A model generated the notes under the pieces. That model was not told where the DNA came from. It searched no databases and saw nothing but the letters and a program-made list of their open reading frames with translations. From contig CM074865.1 of assembly GCA_037501455.1 (NCBI GenBank), positions 33,152,501 to 33,216,500 of the forward strand: DNA of 64,000 bases. The letters are read 5' to 3'. This document shows, piece by piece, positions 21,365-33,374 of the stretch; the first letter of the stretch is position 1, and every line of letters starts with the position of its first letter. The position numbers were made by a program, and so were the translations under genes. The DNA is from Lantana camara. Its lineage: Eukaryota > Streptophyta > Magnoliopsida > Lamiales > Verbenaceae.

Positions 21365-23877
21365 TGTAACACCCCGTATTTTCATGACAGGTTTGGTATG
21401 ACGTCACGAGTGAGCTTAGGCTCAGTGTTGTGTGTTTAATTATGTTTAAAGTGCTTAATTATATTTAATTATGTGAATGATGTACCTCTATTGTGTTTTA
21501 CACATTAATTTTAGGTGTAACCCCTCTTTAATTTCAGAAATTAATTATAATTATGAGACAAACGTATTTAAATTTATTTAATTGTCGTTAAATGTCGATA
21601 CATGCAACTTGTAGACTTAATTGAGTTAGGTTTAGGACCTAATTGCACTTTATTTATAATTATGTGGGTTAATTTGTAGTTTTATAAAGTTAAGTACTTA
21701 ATTGAACTTTGTCTAATCGTTTGGGACTCTCTTTCTAATTTATTAATTTTGAATTTTGTCTTAATTAGACTTTATCTTTAATCATGGGGGTGCTTTTATA
21801 ATTTCACAACCTTTAATTAAACCCAATTGATCTCCTTTTAATTTAATGGACTTAATTGCGCAACTAGATAACTCGAGGGACTTGATTGCAAAATTGAAAA
21901 CTGAGATCCCTTATATCTCGTGAAACCCTACTACTGCCATTCAATCTTCATTTCCTGTAACAACAGCGCAGCCTCCTTCTCCCTTGTTTACCAGCGACGC
22001 CTTCTTCGGCAGCCACACCATCGAGCACCACCATTCCTCCCCCATTTTTCTCTCCTCTCCCCTTTCGGTTTTCAGCAGAGGTAGCAGCGGCGAAGCAGTC
22101 TTCTTCTCCATCGAACCGCCACCGCGATCGAGCCCTCCACCATCACCACTTCCGCCATCATCTCGCCACCTGTCGCAAGGAAGGAGGCCAGTCCTTCACC
22201 ACTGCGAAGCCGCGCACCACCACTTCTGTCGGCGAACCTTGGACAGCCACCACCCTTCACTCCCTCTCTTGATGATTTCTTTTTCGGCGAACCATCCCTC
22301 CAGCTTGCGACACCTCTTCCTCTTGGATCCTGACCAAGGAGCAGCAACAAACCATTTCCTTCTCTCTCTTCTGCACCCAGATTTGAGTAAAGCCGAGAAT
22401 CCCCCATCTCGCCGGACCACCACCACACTGACACATCACCGCTGCGTCCTTTTTCCTCTGCTTCACCCCTGCTTCTCTGAGCAAGAAGACAAGTAGCAGA
22501 AGCAGGACCTGGCCATTGGTCCACCAGAAGACCGCCAGAGCTTCCGTCCCCAACAACCACATTCAGATGTCGTCGCCGCCATCAAAAATCTGCTGCCATC
22601 CTCGCCGATTCTGACTACAACTATCTCCGTTAATCGCCGGTCATCCTTGCAGTCATCAGTTCCGGTCCCTCCTCAACTATTGCGCCATCATTTCTCCCTA
22701 ATCTCAGTTAAGGAAGTAGCGACGGAAACGGCCTGAAACCTCCAACATGCAACGGTCCCTTTTGCCCCTACTTTGGTAAACGACCGACCATTTCTTCCCC
22801 TTTCAGATTCTGTATAAAACTTTGTGTTTTAGGTTACAAAGTTGTAAGTGTAAGCATATGAATCTGTTAATGTATAGTAAGCAATTGTTTCATGTTGAAA
22901 TGGAAATCGAGTATTTAAGTTGGAGTTGTATGTTCTATTGAATTGAAATGAATGGTATTGTAAAATATATGTAGCATTAGGATGTTGAAAGGAAATTGCG
23001 TTTAATTGTCCTGTTACTGGAATTGAGATTTACCAAATTTGGATTTAAGAATCAATTTGTGTATTGTGTTATATGGTTAGTGCAGTAATGCATGAATGAG
23101 AATATATGGCGGTAGTTAGATTAATTGTTGAGTGAGTTTAATGATTGCGTTCAAGCACCATTTGAGTTATTAGACAACATTTTTGTGGAAATATGTAAAT
23201 ATATGTACATATATGGTTACCTCTGAATTTTTGTAAATTCAATTATGAACTCTAATCTGTATATTCCAACTTGGTAATGGGAACTTGATGGTTGTTAGTC
23301 CCAATAACGAATTGGTTGATGAAATTATGCCTTGTGGTATTATGAATCATTACGTGCATGCCAACTTCTTTTAGAAGTTGAGCATTCATTAAATTTGGTG
23401 TTTGAAATTATTGATATTCAATTAAATTGAGAAATTTTAACCATAGCGCGCAAGTATATTATGGAATTCAATAACTAAAGTGACTTATATGGTTGCAATT
23501 GTTTTAAGTGGGATTTAAGCTTGGGATTCTCAAATTATGTGGCCTAATTGTATTTATGACTTAAAAGATTTAATGCGGAGTGTATGCTTCGATCTAAGTA
23601 AAATTTGGGTTGATTAAGTTTGTCTTCAATGGTAATTAATTATTGTTTGATTTAGGCCAGTTAAATTGTATGTTTGTTCGTGTGGGACATTAATTGTGCA
23701 CATGAACACTTTAATGTCATTCTTATAATTTATGTGAACATGTCATGTTATTCCATGTCATCTCATAATCATCGTCGTGCGTCTCCGTGGTTCATATCTG
23801 AGTCTTGTCTCATGAGTACACTGTGTTTCCTTTTCTATACAGTGATCTCCAGGGCGGAGACAATCTGGTCGAGTACG
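21365..23877 (+). repeat. Z-family LTR, first part
   Basis: It begins TGTAACACCCC, as does 62933. It runs through an AT-rich U3-like part, a CT-rich segment near 21900-22560 with a chance 170-codon frame (21984-22496, Ser/Pro/His-rich), and an AT-rich stretch to the W insertion. The CGTCGTGCGTCTC motif at 23773 is shared with X (60360) and with 18868. Confidence 0.8.
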
Positions 23878-24341
23878 TGTGACACCCCGAACGGTGGGCC
23901 CCACATCCCCCGCACCGAGACCCCGGTCCACACATGAAATGGAAGTCCATACATGAACCAAGCTCACGGTGAACGGAGACAGAATTAAAAAAAAAATCAA
24001 CCTGTTAGGCGGGACTAGACCCTGTACCAATCAATTCAACAAAACAAAGAATGCGGAAACAATGTAATCATGCAATCACTTTCCAATATAAAATTTCAAT
24101 TCATACAAGAATGTAAATACGGGTTCAACTAGTTCAAGATCCTGTCCTAACCTGTCCCGAATCAATACAATGCAATAACATATAAACAGGTTCAACTAGG
24201 GCCCCAGAAACCTGTCCCGAGTTCAATAAAGTAATAACAATATAGAGTGGCTTACATAGCCCAGTTACAAGCAGGAAATAAAGGTACGGTACGATGCAGT
24301 GTAAACAGGACCAAGACTCGATCAAAGACTTCAAAATACTC

Positions 24342-24424
24342 CCGCCTAACGACCACAGAGCCTGCAAGACAGACACTAAAAAGAACGAGAGGGAGGGGTC
24401 AGCCAACTGACTGAGTGAAGGGGG
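24342..24424 (-). other. Hairpin module, W
   Basis: On the minus strand CAGTCAGTTGGCTG forms a stem with one G-U pair, preceded by CCCCTTCACT and followed by CCCCTCCC, a long pyrimidine tract, CTTGCAGG and TTAGGCGG. Confidence 0.7.
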
Positions 24425-24430
24425 TACTCA

Positions 24431-24431
24431 C

Positions 24432-24468
<37 letters not shown>

Positions 24469-24469
24469 C
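24431..24469. repeat. Microsatellite (AT)n(GA)n in LTR W
   Basis: About ten AT units followed directly by about eight GA units. Confidence 0.9.
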
Positions 24470-25974
24470 AGGCAATCAGGCAGGCATAACTCCACTGTAC
24501 GTTATTAGTTATAAAAACAGGAGACAGGAATCAGAAGTAATTAATACGTACGGGTGAAATTATGTTCAAGTATGCAGGTCAGGCAAACAGGATATACAAT
24601 GCATGTGTCGATATCCGTACGCCCTCTGTTGATGCCCATTTTACCTTAACGATCCATGAGCTCCGGTGTTGTACAGGGACTGGGGGCATGCCAGAGGTTA
24701 CGGATATCTATGCTTAATATTTTAGGGGACCCGGCAAGAACGGGTATTCAATCCATCCTGGACTCCTCCTTTCACTTATTAAATGACAGGTAAAAGCAGG
24801 TAATCAGGAAACAGGAGTTATAATTATTACAAGCGGGAAAACCAGTACAAGTAATCTCCTTCTTCAGTGATGGTCCGGGTAGCTAACCCTCGCCATCCAG
24901 GCAGGAATGATCTGTAGGTTCATGACTCCCTAGATCTGGAGCTCCTTCTTCCACCAAACCTCCTGGTGGATCTCAGGATAGTCCAACAGGATGGGACTTC
25001 CGTAAGAGGTCACCGGCGGCCCGATACCTCCCCGGTTCACTCAAGACACAAGCCCCTGGGCCCCAGGAACAGGAACAGGAACCACTCCGGCTAGTCTAGC
25101 GCTAGAAGAGCCGGGGGCACAAGCAGGATGTCGCAAAATAGGCTCAGGATTAACACTACACAATATATAAATCATTTCCGATACATAGCCGGTATATAAG
25201 ATATGGCAAGGTCTATTATAGAAAATTGTTTGGCTATATATAAGGTATGCAGAGTTGTAGGTTGAATATAAAAGAAAACCCTCACCTCCAAGTGCAAGAA
25301 AGAAGTAGGAGAAGGACCACAAAGCTTGAAAGTCTCCATCGAGGAGAACACTGAACAAGAAAGCAAACATAGTGTACTAGTGAGACACGACTGAATAATG
25401 AAACCAAGTAAGACGCATGGCGATGTTCATGAAGTGGTGCATCATGTTATGGCATGATTCAATAAGCATTAAATCATAATTATGTCATGAAATGGTGTGA
25501 TCCTGTTCATGAGCACAAGCAATGTCATTTAGACACATAAATGATTTAATCATTCAATTATACATGTATACAATGCATGTAATTCAAATAAGAGGTCGAT
25601 GAGGTGAAAGGAAGGCGATAAAACGGTTTTTGGCAAAGTTTGGCAATTTTCGAAAATGTGCAGGCTATAAAGAATTGAACATATCTTGAGTTCTAGAAGT
25701 TGGAATTGAGTTTTGTTTGCTAGAAATGAAACTAGACACACAGGGCTTTCCAATGATATGTGGCACGGATCATGGTTCAAAGCGAGGTGAAAATGGCGTA
25801 GGCTCGAAGTTGGCCGAAAGTAGATTGTCGGTAAAGTGGTGACACCAAAAAGAATTGATAATATCTCACAAATGGGAAACAATAATGATGTAATTCCAAT
25901 TGGAGGTTGTTCTAGACTTCAATAGGTTTTCAACGGTTAAAAAATCAGGTCAAATGGAGTTCGGATGAGGGAGT

Positions 25975-26095
25975 ACCAGGCCGGGGAAAATACAAGGCAA
26001 AATCTACCCGGCCGGGGAAAGCAGGTGCAGAAACCTTCTGCACTAAACTACCCGCCCGGGTAGTTTTGTGGGCAAAAATCTACCCACCCGGGTAG
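25975..26095. repeat. Palindrome array in LTR W (ACCCGGCCGGG type)
   Basis: Units include ACCCGGCCGGGG at about 26006, CTACCCGCCCGGGTAG at 26048-26063 and CTACCCACCCGGGTAG at 26080-26095, plus a partial unit near 25978. Confidence 0.8.
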
Positions 26096-27086
26096 ATGTT
26101 CTGGGCAGAAGAAATCCATCAAAAATAGGGCTAAACATGGGAAAAACCAAAATTCAACAAAACCACCTCAAACCTCAACCAAAATACTTCAAATTCAAGG
26201 CATAAGTTCATGTATGCATGCTTAATCACATATCTCAAGTTCAAGTCATGAAATCAAGTATATAACAAGTTGCCATTAAAGCACATTCAAGCTCCAACAA
26301 TGGAGTTTCATGCAAATCACAACTAACCACAAGAATTCTTACAATTATGCAACAACGAAGTTCAAGGAAACAATATATATCAAGCTTGAAGCAAGGGAAT
26401 CAAAGCACAAAGCATATTCTCAAATTTTGACAATTTGACCCTATTCATCATCTTCTCCAAAGGCAAGGAATGAAGCAAAGAAAACAAGATTTAATCGGAA
26501 GAAAATGAAACATTCAAAGAGAGGAATTCAAATCTTACCTTGGATCATTAATTGGATGAGAAATGGAGACGGGACTTGAGCTCAAAGGTGAAATGGCTAT
26601 GGAGCTTGGGGTTTTTCCTTCCTTCTTTTCTCTCTTGCTCTAACGTGGAAAAATGAGGGAGAAGGGAGATATTTTCAGCCATAAAGGGCTAAAATGGGTC
26701 GGTTTAACGGGTCGGGTCAAAAGGGATCCGGTCTACTCGGATCGGATTTTAAAACGGTAGGGGTATCAAATGGCTTTAGAAAATTATAAGGTTAATTTCA
26801 TCGAATACGAATCGTCGAAACGAACTCAATGACAAGGTCAGAATTCGAATTCGAATTCCCGAGCTCAAGGTAGCCACAAAGGCCCCAAAACACCCTAATT
26901 ATAATTAGGTCCCAAGCGAACAATTATTGGACAATTGAGTCCGAGTACATTTAATAAATTCTAATGCGCACATAAAAAAATTACACGTTGACACGTTGGT
27001 ATGTGACGTCACATAAATCACATAATTACTGAATTAAACTCTCTCGCGACGTCGTACCTGGCTTGCTGGAAAACTGGGGTGTCACA

Positions 27087-27110
27087 GTACGCACCCATCT
27101 TGTCAGTTCT
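27087..27110 (+). repeat. Z LTR sliver between solo LTRs W and V
   Basis: 24 bases: the right GTACG duplication of W, 14 bases of Z, and the left GTTCT duplication of V. Confidence 0.85.
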
Positions 27111-27546
27111 TGTAGCACCCATAACGATAAGCACCATATTCCCCGCACTACAAGTCTAGTCCACACGTGAAATGGTTAATCCAAGCATGAGCTGGACTCA
27201 TAGCGAAGGGGAGACAAAAATAAAAGTACTTAGCTAGGCGGAAACTAACCCTGTACCAATTAAATCAAAATAACCAAGAGTGCAATGCGGAAGCAATAAT
27301 GTATAATCCATACAATTCAACAATGGAAACAAGTCCGATAATTTCAATATATAATTTAAATCCATCATGCAACCTAACAACGGGTTCAACTAAACATGCA
27401 ATCTGTCCCGAATCAATATCCAACAATAATCATAATTGGCACACCGGCCCAATACATACATAAAGGAACTATAATTAAACATAACAATATGAAATGCGAC
27501 TCGTGTGTACAAGTGTGACTCGAACAAAATTGCAATGACTTGACTC

Positions 27547-27617
27547 CCGCCTAGCCAAAACCTGCAAGAACTGAGAAGTGGGAAAGAGGGGTCAGTCTCT
27601 AGAAGACTGAGTGAGCA
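27547..27617 (-). other. Hairpin module, V
   Basis: CAGTCT (27593-27598) pairs with AGACTG (27604-27609). On the minus strand CACTC lies upstream; CCCCTC, a pyrimidine tract, CTTGCAGG and TAGGCGG follow. Confidence 0.75.
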
Positions 27618-29298
27618 CGAGCAATACATAAATATAGAAACATGCGCATGCAAGTCATAAATCCCGAGCAAGGTTTTATTTAAAGGTAGTTCCCACGAAG
27701 GGCAAGAAAATAACTAAGCAGTGCTCGGACTTTACAAATAATTCATATTAATTTAATTAAGTTCATAAATCATACATAATCAATAAGGCTCGGCGAGTGA
27801 GCGTGCACAATCTCCAACCAATCTCCGACAGTGTACAGTAATTAGGTTTCAGTTGTAAAGGTGATCATGCAATTCCATCATTACTATATGCAATAGTGCA
27901 ATAGTGTTCATTCTCAGTACAATCAATTAGTGCAATCAATCAGTAACCCGAGGGCAGCCCGTGGTGCCGGACTCACCACCCAGTCTTCTTTTCCCTCCAA
28001 TGATGGGAAGGTTGCGAGTCTTCACCATCCAATCACAGTGAGCATAGGGTGCATGACTCCCTATGCCCGGAACTCCTTCCTCCACTAATCTCCTAGTAGA
28101 TTCAGGGGTCATCCCAACAATGTGGAACTGTGCAAGAGCTTACCGTCGGCCCGATGCCTCCCCAGCTCACTCAATACACAAGTTCCAGGGCCCACAATCA
28201 ATGTGCAGTACAGTATCTCGCCAAAACAGGAACGGTCAGTCAATAACAATAACAATAGGTTCAGTTTCAATTAACATTTACTCGATAACTTGTTTGAAAT
28301 CAATATATAAATATAATTATAGAATTTAGGCCAAAACTTACTCATGCAGGTTTTAGGGTTAATACGTAACTAGAACGGAAAACACCCTCACCTGGAATAC
28401 CACGAGATATAAAGCATGAGTAATACGGGTGCCTATTCAATTCGGAAGTCTCCGCCCTGGAAACGAATTGTACAAGAAAAGAAACAACGTGTACTCGTGA
28501 GAATTGACTCAATATGAAACCACATGGACGCACGGCATGTGATGTACATGATATGAGATGCATAAATAGCATAACTCATGTTATGATGTCATATAACCAA
28601 GTATTTCATTCAAAGCGTTCAATACATGAAGGGTTCATATTCATTCATTCCATATCTTTCATCAATCATATGAAATCGAGCCAAAATCTTCAAACTATCA
28701 TCATATTACACATTTTAACATTTTTACAATGCATACAATAATTATAGAGGCAAGAGGATACAAGAAAGCTTCAAACGTGTCATTTAAACGTTCATGTATT
28801 CAAGTTACATTTACACTTATCAAAGAAACCCTGAAATTAGAATAAATAATCAAAATATCATATATTATCAACTAATCATGCATAAAAGTCATAAAATTCA
28901 TATACGGGAGCCAAGGGAGTGAAAGGAACGCAAGAAGGGCGGCTTACGCAAAGTTCGGTACAAGTTAACAATAATCAAAATTGCACAAGCTGTAGGAAAA
29001 AGGAAATATCTTGAGTTGTAGGAGTTGAAATTGAGTTTTGTTTGTTGGATAAGAAACTAGACACATATACCTTTCAAATGATATATGGCCCGAAATGTGG
29101 TTCAAAGTGATGAGGGAATGGCGAGGGTCCGAAGTTGGGTGAGTGATGTGTTTCGGCGAAGCAGTGACACAATTTTCAAACGATCATAACTCAGAAATGA
29201 GAAAATATAATAAGGTGATTCCAATTGAAGGTGTTAGTAGACTTCAAGAGGTTTCCAACGGCTCAAAAATCAGGTCATTCGGAGTTCTTATGAGGGAG

Positions 29299-29388
29299 TA
29301 CCCGGCCGGGGAAAATACAAGGCAAAATCTACCCGGCCGGGGAAAACTTGTGCCGAAGTCTTCTGGACAAGAGTACCCGCCCGGGTAC
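29299..29388. repeat. Palindrome array in LTR V
   Basis: TACCCGGCCGGGG occurs at 29299 and 29330, and GTACCCGCCCGGGTAC at about 29373-29388. Confidence 0.8.
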
Positions 29389-30318
29389 TTTTTAGGCACA
29401 AAAACAGGGGTTGCTCGAAGGGGAGAGATAAGGAAGCAAAAACCACTTCAAAGCTCAACTAAAAGCAATCAAATTCAAGGTATAAACTCACACATACATG
29501 CTCTATCATAATAGCCTAGCAAAATGGCATGAAATGCACAAGAACCCAATCCACCATTTTCACATCTTGAAAGTCCAACAATGGTGATGCACTCATGTTT
29601 TAACAAATAATTCAAAATTTAACAAATATACATCAATTGAGCTTCAAGACACAGCATATATCAAGTTAGGATGCAAGAATCACTTATTTACAAAAACCCA
29701 CATGAAATATATATACACACACATATACCTTGAAGGAAAAGAGATGAAGGGGTTGAAGAAGAAAATGACTTGAGCTTGATTCTTGGACCAAAACATGAAG
29801 AAATCATCTTGTCTCCTTGTCTACTAGCTTGGATCGATCAAAAGAAAAAAAAAGGAGAAAGAAGATGGGAACCCTTGTTTTGCTAGGAGAAGATGAAAGA
29901 AGAAGAATGAGGTTGTGGGGAGGTGTAAATCGTGTAATTAAGGGGAAGAATGAGGGAAAATTACATTTTGGTACTCTAACAGTTTAAGTGATTCAATTAG
30001 GGCCCCAAGGTTTGGTAGGATAGCAATTGGGGTCAAATTCAAAGTGCGATTGAGTTCAAGGATTTCATATAAGTTCAAATACGTACATATTCAACATAAA
30101 ACATTAATTGTAAGTAACCATATATTAAAAAAAAAAAAAAAAAAAGATATTAAAGAACATAATCATTTAAATCATATTGGTCACATAATAGCAATTAGTT
30201 CACGAAATTATTAATTAAACACTCACTTAACAATTAAAGCATAATTAAATCACATAACACTCGGTCTAAACCCACTCGTGACGTCATACCTGTACGGCCG
30301 AAAAGTCGGGGCGTTACA

Positions 30319-31393
30319 GTTCTCATATCTTGTCGCTTCTCAGGTGAGGTTTAGGTTTTTGTATAGTTATTGACCTATGGCCTTAATGTGATGATTTCAA
30401 TCCCCGCATTCGAGTATATCTTATACTTGTGATCTAGTATGTGTTGGATATGATATGGGTATGATTTTATGAACCACCTTTGGTTTTGGAAAACTATTAT
30501 GAAGGTATATGTAAGCCTTTTGGAAAAATTTGTTTTGTTCTGATTCTGTATAGAGATTGCCACAAAAGATTGGCGTATGTTCTGTTCTGTTCTGTTATGT
30601 TCTGGGGCCCAGGAGCTACGAGTACGGAGCCCCCGGGACCGTATCGGGCCGTCGGGGTTAAACCTGTGCGTAGTCTCCATCTGTATGAAGAGGATGTACC
30701 GGGACCCACCAGGAGGTTTGGTTGGGAAACGGAGTCCTGAGGGTTTGAGTAGCATTAGCACTCCCCTCGTCTGTCTGGATGGTTAGGGTCGTGTAACCCT
30801 ACCATCACTCGGAGTTGAGGTTGGTATGTTATTTCTGTTTTGTTATGATATGAGGAGTTGAGGTTGGAAGCTCGTACTCGCCGAGCATATGTTATGATCT
30901 GTTATGGGAATTATGAATCGGGATAGAGTCTTTCTGAAAATGCTTTCTAAACGTATATATATTTAGGTTGTTTTGAAATGTTTTGGTGTGCAACACCTAT
31001 TCCCGATTCATGAGTCCACCCCTTTTGATATGTGTTATGCTCTATATATATATTATGGGTGTGCGTTAGCCCCCTCACTCAATTAGTTGATTCACCCCCT
31101 CATTTTATCTTTTAGTTTGCAGGATTTGTTTTGAAGTTCAAGCTAGGCGGCGTGAGTCGGTCTTTGTGTTCAGTTGTCGTGTCGAGTCTGTTGTCTTCGT
31201 TTAAGGTTGTCTTGCATTACATTCGGATTTGTACAAGTTATGAATGAATGTTTAATTCTGAATCATATCATTTATTAATATGGACTTTTCGGGATAGGCT
31301 TCTAGGGATAGTTGAACTCGTCACCTGCTTTGCATGTTTTGTTTTAAATGCTTCCGCTATCCGTGGTTGTTGGTTTTAAATGCTTCCGCTATC
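30319..31393 (+). repeat. Z-family LTR, last visible part (3' end missing)
   Basis: After the V insertion the Z LTR resumes. It carries the GGGGCCCAGGAG block, the hairpin module at 31070-31150 and one GGGATAGG...GAACTCGT unit. It is cut at 31393, before the terminal GGTGTTACA-like end, by the junction with the copia LTR. Confidence 0.78.
31070..31150 (+). other. Hairpin module, Z (base-pair changes in both stem arms)
   Basis: The arms read CAATT and GATTC instead of CAGTC and GACTG. One G-C pair has become A-T, one C-G has become a wobble, and the outermost pair is lost. CCCCTC, TTTGCAGG and TAGGCGG are conserved. Confidence 0.65.
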
Positions 31394-31901
31394 CATTGAC
31401 CTGTGAGATATTTCCTAATCTGGAAGTTTCAGGAAACTTCCTTTCCCATTTAGGAATGTTCTCACGCGGGACATCTCAGTGATGAAGTTCTTGTAACAAT
31501 CACCCTTATGTATTATGAACGCATCAACATATGCACTTATCACTCTATGAAACTGAGTGATCCTTCAAAAGGACATAATCACACAAGCAAGTCTCAGTAG
31601 AGTCAAGGTCGACACTCCCACTGTTTGTCGGACTCATCAACTTGGAGAAGTTTCTAATCCTCGCCTATGGAGTTAAATTGTTTCATGTACCGTTCTCATA
31701 ACGACAAAGTTCTTAACGGCCTCATCGGATTAGGGGAGTTCAATACATGCAAAACACAGTCAACCCAAACAGACATAAATAAGCACATAAAGAAGTGATT
31801 GCCTATGAACAAAATCATCTCGTTTATTATTCAAAGACTGTTTGTGATTTCACAAGGAAATACTAAAGCAAACATCTGCTTTAAGGGCACTATTCCTAAC
31901 A
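31394..31901 (-). repeat. Ty1/copia LTR 1, right part
   Basis: It starts with the second copy of the 149-bp repeat (31394-31542), continues collinear with the copia LTR and ends ATTCCTAACA, followed by the target duplication ACGGA at 31902. Confidence 0.82.
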
Positions 31902-32032
31902 ACGGAGAGGTACATTAAAAGTATATGCCGAGTTGCAAGGTAAAGTATGCTAAGGCTTTAAGGGCACTATTCCTAACAACGGAGAGGTACATTAAAAGTA
32001 TATGCCGAGTTGCAAGGTAAAGTATGCTAAGG
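31879..32032. repeat. 77-bp tandem duplication across the copia LTR end and the B LTR
   Basis: Units 31879-31955 and 31956-32032 are identical. Each contains the last 23 bases of the copia LTR, the ACGGA duplication and B LTR sequence, so it arose after the copia insertion. Confidence 0.9.
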
Positions 32033-33071
32033 TATGTTACGTTATGATATGATATGTAGCGAGTTACGGTATGATATGCTCTGTCCTAATTTGTTGGGCC
32101 CCGGAGACGTGGGTAAGGACGCTCGAGGAGGTGTTGGGTCCTTGGGTTAATCCTGTGCACAATCTCCATTTGAAGCAGCTACGCCCGACTCTTGGAGGTT
32201 GAGGAGGCATGGTGCTTTGAGCCCTCGGTGAATAACTGGGGAAGGTACGATGCGGGCTAGCTATCCCGCGTATGTAGAGTTGCACGATATGGGCCCGTAC
32301 CCCACGTGTAAACTTCAATGAAGGAGGATGGATACGGGATTTGGTTAATGTATATGTTTTATGATTATTTCGGTTTTTCTTAAATATGATAATGATTTGG
32401 AAGTAGGTTGGAGACCCGTACTCGCCGAGTATAAGATATGTTCTAATATGTTGATTATAAAACGGGATAGGATCTTTCTTTTAAGCTATATTTGATTATG
32501 ATATGAATATGTATAAGTTTGATTCGAAAATGGTTTTGGCATGCAAAACCCTACCCCGGTTCATAATCTTTTGTTTATTATGTGCTTTGCTCTATACGTA
32601 TATATGTGTGGGTGTGTGTTAGCCCCCTCACTCAGTCGGTGGACTGACCCTCTCCTTTCAACTTTTCAGTTTTCAGGTTTTGGCTCGTGCTAGGCGGAGT
32701 CGTAAGTCGGTCGGGTTCTAGTTACCTAGTTCGAGTTGTTTTCTTTTGCATTCGGTCACACTTTTGTATATGATTTGCATATGTTAAATGAATTATGTCT
32801 GTACCTTTAATCTCTCATTTTATATATTTCGGGACAGGCTTCTAGGGATAGTTGAACCCGTACTTGTTGATTTATATTTCTTAAATTTGGTATACATGCT
32901 TCCGCTTTGTTATTGTTTTACGCTCTGGTCCTGTCTTAGCTCCGCCTGGCTTAGCCTGTGTGTGTAGGTCCCCGTTCGCTTAGTCGTGAGCTCATGTATG
33001 GATTTCTATTTCATATATGGGTTTGGGTCTAGGTACGGGGGATGTGGTAGCTCGCCGCTCTGGACGCTACA
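31902..33071 (+). repeat. B 5' LTR, last part
   Basis: Collinear with 55995-57087 of the 3' LTR apart from the extra 77-bp unit. It ends GGACGCTACA at 33071, eight bases before the PBS. Confidence 0.88.
32623..32697 (+). other. Hairpin module, B 5' LTR
   Basis: CAGTC (32633-32637), loop GGTG, GACTG (32642-32646). Here the usual TTTGCAGG reads TTTTCAGG; TAGGCGG is at 32691-32697. Confidence 0.75.
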
Positions 33072-33079
33072 TCCTAAAG

Positions 33080-33091
33080 TGGTATCAGATC
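33080..33091 (+). other. B primer binding site, initiator tRNA-Met type
   Basis: TGGTATCAGATC, one mismatch to the consensus TGGTATCAGAGC, eight bases after the LTR end. Confidence 0.85.
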
Positions 33092-33374
33092 TCTGGGTTG
33101 CAAAACCAGAGTTCTAGTGTCGTGTCTTGTCAAGTATTAGTCGTACGGCATTGGAACAATGTGCTAATGTGTGCATTGCATCATGATATGTGAATTTTAT
33201 TGTATTATGTGTTTTAAAGTTGTTTTCAATTTACTAGTTGTTGTTGTTTCATACTCTACATGCGCTTGTTGTTCCATTTACGTGCCATAATCATATACCA
33301 ACCGAATGCATCATATTTTCGCCTTCTTTGCATATTGCAGGTTAATATCTTACAGTGATTAACCACTCATCTCA

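Larger units (their letters stand above)
23878..27086 (-). repeat. Solo LTR W (3209 bp), TSD GTACG
   Basis: Begins TGTGACACCCC and ends GGGGTGTCACA, with GTACG at 23873-23877 and 27087-27091. No PBS or internal sequence adjoins it, so it is a solo LTR left by LTR-LTR recombination. It has an (AT)n(GA)n microsatellite at 24431-24469 and a palindrome array at 25975-26095. Confidence 0.9.
27111..30318 (-). repeat. Solo LTR V (3208 bp), TSD GTTCT
   Basis: Begins TGTAGCACCC and ends GGGCGTTACA, with GTTCT at 27106-27110 and 30319-30323. It has the same layout and orientation as W and shares its palindrome type, but is clearly diverged from it. There is no PBS or coding sequence. Confidence 0.9.
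14177..31393. other. 17.2-kb patchwork block lodged in copia LTR 1
   Basis: Left edge: bases 14175-14189 repeat 14111-14125, and then the sequence becomes B LTR at 14190. 14190-18692 follows 32525-36945; from 18691 it follows 60184 onward to the window end (22563 corresponds to 64000). Right edge: a 22-bp repeat (31341-31362 and 31373-31394) abuts the copia LTR. Divergence of a few percent plus private indels from the source regions argues against a recent assembly duplication. Confidence 0.75.

Noticed and set aside
21984..22496. 170-codon plus-strand frame, Ser/Pro/His-rich
   Set aside because: It lies in the CT-rich part of LTR Z. The corresponding stretch in the second copy (from about 63550) does not keep it open as a distinct frame, and the composition explains the lack of stops.
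22072..22560. Minus-strand 162-codon frame, partly repeated at 63641-63997
   Set aside because: Conserved only because both copies are the same repeat; low complexity and no domain or typical start context.
14177..31393. Assembly duplication as the full explanation for the patchwork block
   Set aside because: The copies differ by a few percent and by private deletions (34930, 36658, 14697, missing unit at 20200), which a mis-joined assembly of one sequence would not show. Not excluded for the junctions themselves.
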